NCBI GenBank assembly: GCA_963924555.1
Contig: OZ004596.1
Coordinates: 3,916,139-3,980,138, forward strand
From: Crambe crambe
Taxonomy: Eukaryota > Porifera > Demospongiae > Poecilosclerida > Crambeidae
Reading direction: 5' to 3'
Length of the DNA stretch: 64,000 nt
Every line of letters starts with the position of its first letter. Positions within the stretch are counted from its first letter, which is position 1. The notes beneath the pieces were generated by a model. The model did not search any database and had not been told where the DNA came from. It was given only the letters and a program-made list of their open reading frames with translations. The translations under genes were made by a program, and so were the position numbers. Positions 50,834-63,560 of the stretch are shown here, piece after piece.

Positions 50834-53800
50834 TCAGAAAGGGTTTTGAGGCAGCTGCAATACTTCTAAAATGCCTTTGGCTAGCAGTTCTTTCTCCTCT
50901 TGTGATGGAAGTTTCTAAAAGGCAAAAAAAAAAAAAAAAAAGGACTCTGTTGTTTTAGACAGGTAGAAATTCAGTCATAAACAAAAATTTTGGACATTCA
51001 GAGCTAAATGTCCAAATCATTAAGTACTCACCTCTGGATTATGAAAAAATCTCTCCAGGAAAGTGATCATCTTAATTCTGTATCTTGCTATTCGTTCGTT
51101 GCTCAAGGTCAAGTAGCGATAAAATTGTTCCTCTGGAAGCAACATTGATAAGTTATGATGATACCATATAACTCCATACTGGGTCACCAGGTTTAATTTA
51201 GTGACACATGCTCCAAATTTTCACCGTCATGATTTTAGCAATGAATCTCACAATCAAAAGTAAACTACTACTGTCCATACTGTTGAGATCTCACTATATT
51301 GTTTCTAGAATTTGAGGCTATGTACAGTACATATTTCAGGCCTGATCCATTCTTTCTCCTGATAGTAAATGAGCCTGAGTAAATACTCCTCAATCTTTAG
51401 AGTGCCATACCCACAATGCTCATACGTTATTCAATTGGATGAAAATATTGAAAGTTTGTACAATACTTTTGGAGTCATGATATAGAAACTTTCTGCCTGT
51501 CATGTACAGAGCAACTTACCGAGGAGCTGTTGAACAGGCAGAATCTCCAAGATGTCTATTTTAGCTGCCAATTCTTTGGACTTCCTCAACTCAGTCATGT
51601 GGCTGTTCATATCCAACAAAAGCTAGGCGGTTAGAAGAGGAGAATAAGACACTCTGTTTGATTGGGATTTTGTCTGCTACCCTAAAACACTGAAATTTGG
51701 TCGGCTATTGGTCGGAAAATGACCAGTGACCCAGCAGTTGTTTCTAGCTCCAAGTTTATCAGGGTAGAATCTACACATAATAATTATCTATGGCATTTAG
51801 AAACCCAAGAGCTTTGGTCAGTACTTAGTGACCCATATAGGTATATTGTACTATTTCTACATTTCAAATCAGCAAGGTGCTATGTACCTGAGTAAGAACT
51901 GATTTGCACCCATTAAAGCCTCTGCACACGATGAATCTCTCTGGTGATGTGGGGGAAGAAGTGACGGGCTTGATGATGGATACCTATACAACAAAGGAAT
52001 GGTGGGGAGGATGGTGGGAAAAGGGTGCATGTGGTGGGGGGAGGGGTAGCAGAGGGTGAGGGTAGTAGGAATGGTGGGGCAGGATGGAGAGAATTGTGGG
52101 TTAGAAATCACAGTCGAATGGTTAATGAAGACACCTCACACACTGAAACTGTCTGGTCATAACACAGTCATGCATGCTTATTGCCAGTATAAACAGGACA
52201 AAAAAGGAATTCTACGTTGATCCATCACCTCATCAAACAGTTTGTACATCACATACAAGAGACCCGCACTGAACCTGGACAGGAGTTCATAACAGCGGCA
52301 AATAAATACTCCTCCTACACACAATATCTGTGTAGTGAAAAAACAACAACAAAACACCAGCTGTTGGGAATTCAGTGAAGTATGGCATGACAGATTACCT
52401 TACACGCACAGATCAACTGTGACAGAAGGAAGCGCTTGGACTGAAACTCCGAATAACCCACAGGGTGGGCACCAAATGGAACGAAAGGGACATCACCGAT
52501 CACCAAGTGGACGCCATCTTGACAGTAGTTCTTGATTCCAGCACATAAGCTGTGGAAATAAATGATACAGATACAAATTTCCAATACTAATTTTTTAGCC
52601 AACTGTTTAAATTTTGGTGCAATCTTGAGCTAGATGGAATACCCAGATATTTGTAAGCATTTCCCTCCCTGATCCATAATATCCACTATCCTTAAAAGGA
52701 AAAGGGAGGGTGAAGAACACGAGGGACTGTTGATTTCTGCACACCATGCCATGTATGATCCTTTAGCCTTTAGCTATCCATGGAGTGTGCAATAAGCTGG
52801 CCACTGGCTCTTTGGCCAACTTTAGTCTGACATTATTTGATCTTGCCTCTTTATCATGACACTATCACTGATGTCCACACCACTGTGGGGTCCCAGAACT
52901 TGGAAAGTCTCCCAGGGAGCCAGCTGCTCGATGATCTTCCCAGGTCCAAGAGTCGGCTTCTCCACCCTCACCATACCCCATCCCTGAGAGGGGAGGGGAG
53001 GAAAAACACAACACAGCACAACACAACAATACACAATGATACAACACAACACAACAACATAACACAACACAACAACATAACGCAACACAGGTAAACATCA
53101 GTAGCTTGGGCTTTCAGGACTATGAATAAATTAGGTGGATTAAGCCCAGTTGAGTAGGATCCCTGCCCTTAACTGAACCACAATATCTGCACAGTACCAG
53201 CTGATCAATGATTTGACATGCAGCTGTGTGCAATACTGCTCATATGTACATATAGTGTTATTATGTCTGGATATTTAACTGTCCTTGTTGGTGCATGTCC
53301 CTTACCTTTGCCAGGTCTTGTTTCTTCCAGTAGATGTAGTGAGAGAAGCCACTAGGAGCTCCAGCCAAATCCATAAACATCATCTCTTCAAACTAACACA
53401 AAAAGATATACATTGCCCTAATACGTACCTGTCTATTGTGGACATCCCCATGCCAACTACATAATAATCTTGTACTGTGGCCAAGAATAAGTGGTCTTAT
53501 AATTAGACAGGGAGGTGGGTGGTCTCCTTGGGGGAGTAGGTACAGAGTTGCCTTGATAGAGAGGTGGTTTGATAGAGAGGTGGTCTCATTACAGGGTGAA
53601 ACTATATTGAATTGTGGCTAATAATAGTTCCTTACAGACCTCTACATGATTTTTGTAAATAATAGAGGTCCATTCAAGGCAAAGCTTTTTATAATCCATA
53701 AGGACTCTGACCTTTCCAGTGAAATTGATGAGGTTATCGAGAGCTGCACAGTTTACTGCATCATCATTGAAGTAAAAGGGTGAATGCCCCACCCTAAGGG

Positions 53801-53996
53801 CATGGCTTGGAGTCACATGACTTGCTACATGCAGGTGCTCGTCAGCATGCTCAGGTTTCATAATCTAAAGGGGGGGAAATCAAACTGTCGGGTAAGGAAT
53901 GGATTTCATTCCCATACTTCAGCCTTCTTCAGGGTATCTGCAAGCTTGTTTATAAGGTCATGGCGACAAAATCGTGAATTCATTACCTACATGAGT

Positions 53997-54086
<90 letters not shown>

Positions 54087-57000
54087 ATTACAGAGTAATT
54101 AGCTTGCTAAGTTACATACTGTGGTGAAGAGTCGGCCATCTTTAGATTTGAGGTTGCCACATACATCACTGGTGTTATTGTTATTCTAAAAGAGAGATAC
54201 ATAAGGACATTCCTCATGAATGACATTCCTCATGAATGAGGTACTGAGTTACCTTTAACCATTGGACTTCATCAAGGTTCATCTCCATGAGAACAAACGG
54301 GAGCTCAGCAGCTGACCTGTCGGCCACTTTCATTGAACCTTCATAGCTAACCATGTCGAGCAAGTGCCTCACAGCTTGACAAGCATCTGCATAAAAAATA
54401 AAAATCAAGTGTGCTCATTTTCATTATAGCACCAGGGTTTACCTCTTTGATTAAACTAAACTAGAGATTATAACCAATCTGACCTTCACTAAGGGCAAGT
54501 CTTGGGTGCTTTGTTGCTGGCACTCCATCTTCATCTTGGTCTTCTTCTCCGTCGGAGAGACTCATCTGCTTCTTCTTTTGTTCCTCCAAATGTTGCACGA
54601 AATCATCCACGCTCCTCTTCATGATCCACTCTCGAGAGGGGTCACCTTGAACAGGCATCATTACATTCAGCACAGTACCATTCTGCACCAACAGGAAAAT
54701 ATTTTGGCTGGCAGCAGTGTCACATGAATGTATATTTTACATTACACAGACCAAGACCACCTCTCGACTACAGCCACTCTGCCATGCTCCTACATTACAG
54801 GGTGGTATGACTGGACAGGTTTCATCGTAGCTGAAACACGTCTAGGTGCATGACAGAGTGACCTTAGGTGGAAAGGTGGCTTCATTACAGGTGGAATAAG
54901 GACGTGCTGGAGTAGCCTTAGAGTCTCACTTCAATGCAGCAATCACGTATGCAATAATATTGACACTGTTCCTGTCCCACAACAGCACCAATTCCAGCTA
55001 CTGGGAGCTCATACTCACCAAATAAATATGCTGCACAACATTCTTGTCTCTTGGCAGTTTCTTCAGCTTGAACCTTGTCTTGAAAGTGTCGCAGGTGAGT
55101 TCCTTGACCTGTGAAACACAACTTATATTTCAAGACAACAGCACAGAGCCACCCACATTAAGCTGGTTGCTATCAAGCAAATGACCAACTAACTTTCAGC
55201 ATTATGGAGTAAACATCATATGTCTGAGAAATCTTGCTTTATGGTATGATAAAAGTAAGCTCACTGTTGAAGATATGTTAGTTACTCATATGCTATTCTC
55301 ACACTAACTTACTTACTTCTGTTATGAATTGCTTCTCTGATGCCCGCATGCACTCGTAAAACCGTAGGTTCTCCTTTATGGCATCAATCTAGACCAACCA
55401 ATTCATATCCTTCATAAAGTGGGGGTGAGACTCGTGTACTATTGTAATGAAGCTTATACTTGGTACTGTGCAAACTTTTTGGCGCAGTTTAGCAGCTGAT
55501 CCAGGAAACTTGAGGGAAACGCCTTCACAGGAAAGAAAGACTCCATGGGAGAACTGGAACCTGTGTGAATGCAAGAAGTGAGATGAAAAAGAGATTTTTC
55601 AGGTTAGTTGAGAGAGCCCAGGGTAAGACCAAGTCATGTTACTCAAAGTCCACTGTGAAGTAGGGGCATCCTTCACTTAACAGAATCCCCCAGGGACACC
55701 TTCATGTATAGAAAATGTCCCGACTAGAGAGGTGACCTAATTCATAGGTGCCCTATTGTACAGCTGCATAACTGTATGTATGATAATATACAGGCAGTTC
55801 AGGAGTCCACACTGCAGGAATACATTCTACAGTACAGAGGATACACATGGTGACTCACAGTAAGCTTGCTTCAGTTTTTCAAAGTGCTTCTGAGTGAGGA
55901 CAGTGTGCCCTTTATAGCCCAAACACACGATGTATTGCTCCGAGTTGCCAGACTTACTGGTAGCTGGTTTGAACACATTAATCTGAACATTGAAAGAAGT
56001 AAGGAGGGATATGTGCACACTATCCAGGAATCTAAATTGCCCAATACAATTGCATTGAACTTAGATCCCTACCCCTTACTTTGGATTTTGGATTCCTTAC
56101 CTCACCGAAGCAGCATACAAGCAAGTACATGAGACAGATCGTTCTGTGTTCCAGAGTGGTGAGTGTCTTCAAGATTAAATTTCCCTTTTGCCTGAGCAAT
56201 AAAAGGGCTGCTACTACCTCACAGAAGATGAGATGTGCTATCATAGCCTCCTGCTCTCCAGGATTCTTGGAACAATCCATGCTCCCATCAGCTGTCACCT
56301 TGGAAACAAATATGAAGGCCCAATTAGAACTACAGATCCTATCAACCTAATTAAAAGGGTTTTCCTCACTTCATTACTCATTTTGTATCCTTACCAAATG
56401 GATCTCTTCCATCTCTTTGTCGACCTCAGCTTTGAACTTTACAAAGTTCTCCCAAGTCATTATGTCTCCAGTGTCATCAGCTCCCACACACCAGTTCTCT
56501 CGTGTCTCTGACATGAACTAATTGTGAATGTTATGGTAAAGGGTTGATACCACAATAGACCCTATGGTAAAGGGTTGCTACTACAATAGACCCATAGTGT
56601 ATGAGGTAATGGACAATGCCTATTTAACATTTGGTGATGATGGGATAATGCCATTGAACTATTCCAGTGGTGGGATAATAGCCTTATATTGGAGCAGCTA
56701 TATTAGTATGCATGCATGCAGTAGCTATGACTACCTTATCTTGATCAATGAGAGAAGTGAAGCTGTTTCCTTCATAGTATGGATTGAGAGTAAAAGCCTT
56801 CCATCTCCAGCTGCAGTCCATCCGATGGGTGCCCAGAAAGTGGTTCAAACTGGCTACAAATGCTCCAGGGGCCTCGCACAGGTGCACCGAATTCAGCTTC
56901 AGGTCAGACTCAGGAACGACATTCTTAAAAGTCCAGAGTATCTCATGCAGTTTAGTCCAACCCTGAAGTAGAATACATCCATATTTATACCCTGGACGTG

Positions 57001-57654
57001 AGTATCAAACCCCCGGCCAGACCCTTGTTTCTACCAGAGATATTGGTCACAGTACCATAGGATATTGCATGCCCAATCAAATTTACTTTCTGATCTATAA
57101 CTTCTGACAGTCACAATCCTGATACTCACTTGAGTGCACATTTCTGGCTCAAAATCTCTCCTCACAGCTGGTATCACAATTCCTGAACGGTTAGTGAAAT
57201 GAGTGTGCCTATTCCAAGAGGTGAGTTCCACGTCATCTAGGGAGCTTTTTGTGTCATTAAGTTCCTTTTTAACTTTCAAAAGGCCCTCGACTTGAAATGG
57301 TTCTCTGTCATTTTCAAACCAAGCGGAAGAGTCAGGTAGCTTCCACTGGTTATGCTCGTCAGAGAATTTGAATTTCTTATTGTAAAGAGTTTCCACTTGG
57401 TCGCGAACATCTTCATCGTAGCTCTTCTTGAATCGTGATTGATTACCATCTGATCCACCTAATCCACCACGCCCCCTGGACCTGTGACTGCCCCTCCCAC
57501 GTCCACCATGGTACCCATATCCACCACGCCCACCCCCTTCATGATCCCTGAAATCATTTATGGGTCATGGCTAGCTTGATATCAATACTACAAACCTGTG
57601 TTCCCCATGGAATTCCTTATTGAATCCTCCAAATCCCCCTCGAGAAGAATACAT
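50834..57654 (-). CDS. CMTR2: CMTR2, cap-2 mRNA ribose 2'-O-methyltransferase
   Basis: Many small exons encode a two-domain FtsJ/RrmJ protein. An N-terminal Gly/Arg (RGG-like) region (GGRGGYGYHGGRGRG) precedes a domain that matches CMTR2 closely: ELTSWNRHTHFTNRSG, VHLCEAPGAFVASLNHFLG (SAM motif), DDTGDIMT, LVTADGSMDCSKNPGEQEA, NLILKTLTTLEH and VFKPATSKSGNSEQYIVCL. The Asp and Lys active-site residues are visible. The second Rossmann domain includes FMDLAGAPSGFSHYIYWKK, VHLVIGDVPFVPFG, VGGVFICRCYELL and IIKPVTSSPTSPERFIVC; the DGG and K positions are changed, so it is probably not catalytic. The enzyme methylates the second transcribed nucleotide of capped mRNA, in the cytosol in known cases. 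The start follows MYSSRGGFGG. The last exon ends LPQNPF. Confidence 0.9.
52988..53091. repeat. ACACAACA-type simple repeat in a CMTR2 intron
   Basis: Repeated CACAACACAACA words with occasional ATA interruptions. Frames read across it are low-complexity artefacts. Confidence 0.85.
53996..54083. repeat. (GA)n microsatellite in a CMTR2 intron
   Basis: More than 40 GA dinucleotides run without interruption. A shorter GA run lies at about 7922-7950 in a RASA1 intron. Confidence 0.95.
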
Positions 57655-57874
57655 ACTCACCAGCTGTTCAAAGTTCAAAGATCAACTCTGCTGTGCTCCA
57701 TTTAGAAAATCAATGTCCTGCTGTGCTATATTTAGAAATAAGAGTTCTCCCTGACTGTCTGGTACATACGTCGCGTTAAAGAGCCGACATTCTCTCAGTA
57801 ACGATCTATATAGGCGATATCCATCGCAGTTATTTCAGCCACTACCTATCTATTAACCTGATGCTGCTGTCTTC
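57655..57874. promoter_or_regulatory. Bidirectional promoter region, CMTR2 / PI-PLC
   Basis: The divergent start codons of CMTR2 and the PI-PLC X-domain gene are 220 bp apart. A near-duplicate phrase (CTGCTGTGCT..ATTTAGAAA) occurs twice at 57689-57740. No TATA box is evident. Shared control is inferred from spacing. Confidence 0.45.
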
Positions 57875-59155
57875 ATGGGTAAAGGTTGTTACTTGTGGAT
57901 AGTCAATAACTCGGGACACACTCTACGACTGGACCGCTGCTGCAGCAACTCCATGAAGAGCTGGAGTTATGCTGACATCAGCACAAGAAAAGAAGCCTCC
58001 TTCCATGTGGAGTTTCTGGATGAGCTTGTGGGAAAACCTGAGGATGTTTCTGGACTGGTAGAATTCAATCTAGATGGAACTGATTACAAATTCCAAGTAC
58101 AAGCTATTTGGAATCAAAGGAGCAGTCATAATTTGAAGGTAGATTGGAATGGTATTGATGCAAGTAAGTATGTACTCTTTCCACCTCCCAACTCGGACGG
58201 CATTAGTGATTTAGGATGGAGCAATGGGTGTTTGTGTCTCGTCGTTCAACAGAATAGCAACACTTCACTCTCTCGACATTCAACTAGCATTACAGAGTGG
58301 ATGGCAGGTTACAGCGATGTGATTGGTCCACTGTCCCTTTGTGAAACAACCCTTCCTGGCTCCCATAACTCGGGCACTTACAAATGTGTTGCCAAGTGGC
58401 CAGCCTCCGCCTACATTCAGTGCCAGGATATCAGTCTAATCGATCAACTTCGGCTCGGGATACGTGTTCTGGATCTACGAGTAGCTCAATGTGGTGATGG
58501 GGGGTTCATCTTATCACATGATAAATGGCGAACTCAATACTCCTTGAAGGAAGCTTTACTTGAGATAGTCAAGTTCATTGATGAAACGGAAAAGGAACTT
58601 GTGATTTTGGACTTCCATCGTTTCAATAATATCAGCTCTAATGACTTTAACTTCCCTCACCTTAAAGAGCAGATTAAAGAACACTTGAATGGCTACACTT
58701 TATCTTATTTTGATGGAGCAATGTCTCTCTCCCTCAATTCCCTATGGTCAGATCACGCCTTGGGGAAAAAGCGTGTGATAGTCACATGGAACTCTGTGGC
58801 AACAAGAGATGCAGATATGTGGCCTGGCATTTACCAGGTGTGGTACAATGAAGCTAAAAGCATCCCTGAACTCCATTCTTGTCTAGAGCAGACATTCGAG
58901 AAAGCCCCCCAGAGCTATGCATGCCTTTGGAGTGTGTGTGTGTTCAGGACGGTGTCATTTCTCGAAACTCCCAAGAAGAATGCCAGGGACTTGCAGCCAG
59001 AGATTGACTCTTGGTTTTATGGCTGTGCAGACTGGACCATGAAGGCTAACATCATAAGTATAGACTTTTGTGATAGATGCAACAATGTAATACATGCATC
59101 AATAGGTGCTAATATATTAAAGGGTGCAAAGAAACGAGAGCCACCAACCACTTAG
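57875..59155 (+). CDS. PI-PLC X-domain phosphodiesterase with an N-terminal beta-rich domain
   Basis: This intronless gene encodes 426 residues. Residues about 150-420 form a phosphatidylinositol-specific phospholipase C X-like barrel. The first catalytic histidine lies in LPGSHNSGTY, IRVLDLRV follows, and the second histidine lies in FILSHDKW, as in PLCXD and bacterial PI-PLC. The first 130 residues (YLWIVNNSGHTLRL..SWSYADIS..) look beta-rich and have no name I can give; similar modules precede X domains in some fungal and bacterial proteins. There is no signal peptide, so a cytosolic enzyme is likely. Substrate is unknown. Absence of introns in an intron-rich neighbourhood could mean retroposition or transfer. 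Confidence 0.85.
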   Translation: MGKGCYLWIVNNSGHTLRLDRCCSNSMKSWSYADISTRKEASFHVEFLDELVGKPEDVSGLVEFNLDGTDYKFQVQAIWNQRSSHNLKVDWNGIDASKYVLFPPPNSDGISDLGWSNGCLCLVVQQNSNTSLSRHSTSITEWMAGYSDVIGPLSLCETTLPGSHNSGTYKCVAKWPASAYIQCQDISLIDQLRLGIRVLDLRVAQCGDGGFILSHDKWRTQYSLKEALLEIVKFIDETEKELVILDFHRFNNISSNDFNFPHLKEQIKEHLNGYTLSYFDGAMSLSLNSLWSDHALGKKRVIVTWNSVATRDADMWPGIYQVWYNEAKSIPELHSCLEQTFEKAPQSYACLWSVCVFRTVSFLETPKKNARDLQPEIDSWFYGCADWTMKANIISIDFCDRCNNVIHASIGANILKGAKKREPPTT

Positions 59156-59315
59156 CATAGTATATGTGTAGATTTTTTATTACCATTTTTTAATTATTTA
59201 ATTTTGTTACTACAAAATTTTATGGGTGTTACTACTAATAAGGTCATTATTGTTTCCTGTTTTTTGGCCACCTTTAGGGTTATATGTAGAAAGCCAACCC
59301 ATCATTTTAGCCAAC

Positions 59316-62300
59316 ATGGACATGGTTGGAGCAGGTCAAACTGCCTTGCTCAAAGGACAGTTTGAGAAAGCTCAATGGGCTCTGGATGGTGCACTCTACC
59401 TCCACTCTTCTAACCCTGGAAAAGGAAACCCATCTCTGTGGCAGAGAGGGCTCAGCTGCTTTTACAGTGGGCATTATCAAGAAGGAGTCAGGCAGTTTGA
59501 ACATGATATGTCAGTCAATGGAAATGATGTTGAAGAAGTTGTATGGCATTTCTTGTGTCGTTGCTGCATCTGTGGCTACCAGAAAGCTCATTCTGATGGT
59601 TTTTTGGCTCTTTCCGGTGATTACACCTCAACGGTGGTGCCCATGCAGCAAGTTCTGGAGCTGTATAAAGGAACAGGTTCAGTTCAAGAAGTGCTGACAT
59701 CAGCAACCTCTAGTGATGGCTCTATGGTGACGAGTTATAATGACACAAATGCTCTAGCATATGCACATTTCTACATTGGTATTTATCATGAGATGCGCAA
59801 GGAAATCTCCGTAGCCAAGAAGCATTTCAAAGCTGCAGCTGAACTAAAAAATCCTGACTTTATTGGAAGGTTGATGCAGATGCATTTTGATCTCTTCAGC
59901 TGTAAATTTCCCTCCATAGTTATCTCTGAAGCTTTCGGAATGACACGGAAATCAAAAGTCATCCACGGTGGGTGGCAACTCTCTCAAGGCCATTTAATTG
60001 GATCTCGGCAAGATGGAAATTGCAAGGCTGAAATGGTCAAAACTTTACTGAGAGTTTTGGATGCTGGAATTCGTTCCTTCGACTGTGGGGACATCTATTC
60101 TGGAGTTGAAGAGATTTATGGCCGGTTTATCAAAGCTCATAGCCTGAGAGGAGGCAAACTAGATGATATTGCGATTCACACCAAACTGGTCCCGGATTTG
60201 GATGCCATTAAAGGCCACTCTGTGAACAGAAAGTACATAGAGTCTGTCACCAAAAGATCCCTTAACCGCCTGGGAGTGGAGTGTCTTGACCTGGTTCAAT
60301 TTCATTGGTGGGACATCTCAGTTTCTGGCTATGTCGAAGCCTGTTTGATCCTGAAGGATCTTGTTGAAGAAGGGAAAATAAAGAATATCGGAATAACAAA
60401 TTTTGACACAGAAACGACGAAGATGTTTATAGATGCTGGGATCAAGATTGTTTCTACGCAGGTGAATAATGATTAGGAAAATAATTATTAGAAAACACTC
60501 TTTCAGTGTTCTATAATAAATTCTTTGTTCCACAGGTGCAGTATTCCTTGATAGATAGGCGACCACTGGAATCTGGTTTGGTCAGTCTGTGTGAAGAACA
60601 TTGCATCAGCATCCTTGCTTATGGAGTCTTGGCTGGAGGATTCTTGACTGATAACTGGCTAGATCAAGAACAACCTCAAAAGGAGGTATAGTGAAACAGT
60701 CTGAAGCTTGTGTATGAAATCGCATACCTTTTATTTAATATTAGGCTCTTGCCAATCGTAGTCTAGTGAAGTATCTGCTGGTCATTGAGGAATTTGGTGG
60801 ATGGGAGTTGTTCCAAGACTTGCTGCACACCCTCCAAGGCATAGCAGACAGACACTCACCTATTTTATCTCCAAATGGAGCTGTGGTAGTTGTTGACATA
60901 GCAATGGTTGCCATTGGTTACGTCTTGGCACAAAAGCAAGTGAGCAGCGTCATCATTGGAGCACATGGTGACAAGTAAGTACTATTACTATAGCAACCAT
61001 TGCAATTGAAGTCATGGAGCACTGGGATAATTTTGTTGTAATTCTTGCAGGTATCTTTCATCAACAGTTGCAGCTTCTTCATTGGTTCTCACTGCAGCTG
61101 ATTTGGCTGATATTGCTTCTGTTCTCGCTCGCTCGAAAGGTCCAGCAGGTGCAGTGTACGGACTTGAGAGAAGGATGCAGGGACCTCATGGCTCCATAAT
61201 GAAGTACAACCTCAACCAAATAAACGGAGGAGTCCACCTTGAAGAGCTTTGCCACAGGTTAATAAGAAAGAGACTGCAATGGAACTTCCAAATAATGGAC
61301 ACACTTGGGACCCAGTATTTAGAGGTTATCCTCTTTTGGAGGTTATTTTGTATGGAGTGTACATAACATACAAAAGTATTATTGAGAGGTTTGTCCTCTT
61401 TGAGAGTGTCCTTTATCAGAGGTTCAACTGTAGCTTTTACTGTGGACATTTTTTTGTGAAAGGGAATGAAATTTCCATTAGGCAGGAATTTTTGTGGGAA
61501 TTTATAAGAATTTATGCTTAGGATATTGTGTCAGTATATTATTTGAGAGCATTTTGTTTCCTAGGTATTTGCACCTCCACTTTGAAGGGCACCCTGTTGA
61601 AGCAACTCGCACTGGTTACCGATTTCCACTACCTGAAGGTCATCATCTTGAGCTTCCAAAAGTAGATAGTGATCCTCAAAAAAGAGATTTTGACTTCAAT
61701 AAACTTACTCTTTCTTCCATGAGAGCATGCAGTTATGACTACTCCACTGGTCCATGTAGTGAGTCCGACATCCTGAGATACTGTACCAAGGTTGAGTCAC
61801 TACTGGAAGAAGTGGAAGGCATAGACAAGGAAATGCTATCAGAGGATCAACTTGTGGATCATACGCTCATCATTTCTGAACTGAAACTCGAACTTCTCCA
61901 GTGGAGGACCATAGAGATTTACAAGAAGGATCCATTGTTTTATCTTCCTCTGAATTCTATTCTCTATCTGCTGCCTGCTTGGGGACCTGAAGGGGGGAGT
62001 GAAGATGATAGAGATTGTTTGAGTCATCCAGGAGTTGTTAGCATGTCTGTTTGCGAGAAGCTTGTGGCTCTTCTCTCACGACTCAGGGCCATACCTAACA
62101 CTTTAGTTCAGGCACATCGGAACTTGACCAAACCAGTGAAACTGTTTGTGGAGACAGCTTTGGATATTTGCACTCCGTTCTGTTTATTCTTGGCTGAAAC
62201 TCTTCCACTGCTTTGTAATTCTCTCATATCAAGTGACAAATCAGGTCTTGCCTTTGGCTCTCTGTCTTTGGAAATAGAATTGGCTGCTTCCATTGCTGCC

Positions 62301-63425
62301 AAAAGCATTCAAAAATACAGGACATTTCTTCAAGAAGATGTCTTACCAAGAGCCTCCGAGTCACTTGGAGTTGGAAAAGAGGTATATGAGAAAATACTGG
62401 AATATAGTCACTTTAGTACTAGCAGTGACCAGCTTTTAGCACTGGGTGAGGAACAGTTCGCTAAAGTAAAGGCTGACCTTGAATCTCTAGCTGCAGAGAT
62501 TGACTCAATAAAGACTTGGAAGGAAATTACCAAGGACGTCATTCAACCTATGCATCCTACAGCTGAAGGACTTCTCCAGGCATACATGTCCGAAATCAAG
62601 CGTAGCCGAGATCACATGATATCACATAACTTGGTATCAGACATTCCAGAAGAAGAGAAAATCATTGGATTTTCGACGCCAAAATTTCTCATTCCTTTCT
62701 CACCAGTTGGGGATTACCTAAACCCCTCTCCATTTGCAGGAATGGGACAGAGTTCAAGCAGCAAAAAAATCCCAAGGATAGGTCACCTTATGCTGCACTC
62801 CATAGAAGCCCAAATGCTCTCCAAATCAGAGGAAATGGAGTTACTTCGAGGTCATGATTACACATGGATCAGTGTTGTGTGCCCTCATGAATCTTATCCT
62901 GGTCACCACATCCAAGCCCTTCGTGCACAGGATCACCCCAGGATACTAAGAAGGTATTACGAATCGATCCTCTTTTACGAGGGCTGGGGTCTCTACACAG
63001 AAGAATTGGCTTACGAAACTGGATTCTTCAACAGGGACCTCACTTATCAAGTTGAGGGGGGCACAGAGATGAAAACCCTTCCAGCTGATGCATATGCAAA
63101 GTTGGCGCGACTGACCCAACTCAGGCTACGGCTTTGGAGGGCAGCAAGGATAATCCTTGATGTCAAGTTGAATACTGGCAAATTCTCGTTTGAAGATTGT
63201 CGTGAGTTCCTTCACAGAGAAGTTATGTTCAACTCAGGGGCAAGCAAGGGAGAGGCTTTCATGTATGCATCTCGACCAGGCTATGCTCCATGTTATATAT
63301 CTGGATTTACAATGATCATGAAACTGAGAAGTGAAAAACAGGCATGTACTGAAAGAGAGTTCAAGCTAAAGGATTTCCACAATGAGGTGTTATCTAAAGG
63401 ATGCATACCATTCAAACTGTTGTAA
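59316..63425 (+). CDS. TPR + aldo/keto reductase + DUF885 metallopeptidase fusion
   Basis: Five exons (59316-60461, 60536-60685, 60745-60974, 61051-61257, 61565-63425) sum to exactly 1198 codons with all phases matching. Residues about 1-200 are TPR-like (WQRGLSCFYSGHYQEGVRQF; AHFYIGIYHEMRKE). Residues about 215-610 are an aldo/keto reductase with the D-Y-K-H tetrad visible (RSFDCGDIYSG, IHTKL, VQFHWWD) and ending HGSIMKYNLNQ. The remainder is a DUF885 protein with a zinc-binding HESYPGHH motif and a second-helix YEGWGLYTEEL glutamate. DUF885 proteins are predicted gluzincin-like metallopeptidases. NADPH-dependent carbonyl reduction and peptide or amide cleavage are expected in one chain; the substrate is unknown. 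The ATG at 59316 is the first in frame. Confidence 0.85.
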
Positions 63426-63560
63426 ACTGTGTAATAGTACTACTTGCAATGAATTATTGTTTGTTTTTCTGTATTGAAATGGAACAAATATACCAGGCAG
63501 CAGAGTGAACTAGATTATTTCAGGCAAACACGACTATAACAAAGACTAAAGTCTATTTGT

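Noticed and set aside
52988..53091. CRISPR-like or telomere-like repeat array
   Set aside because: The CACAACA words are a simple repeat without regular spacers; the window is eukaryotic.
50834..55020. A separate CMTR1-like gene downstream of CMTR2
   Set aside because: The second Rossmann domain joins the first in phase across 55020-54682 with no start codon or promoter-like gap, and CMTR2 itself has two such domains.
54918..55133. Frame reading GQGTHLRHFQDKVQAEE
   Set aside because: The homologous CMTR2 frame here is the neighbouring one (ELTCDTFKTRFKLKKLPR), bounded by proper splice sites.
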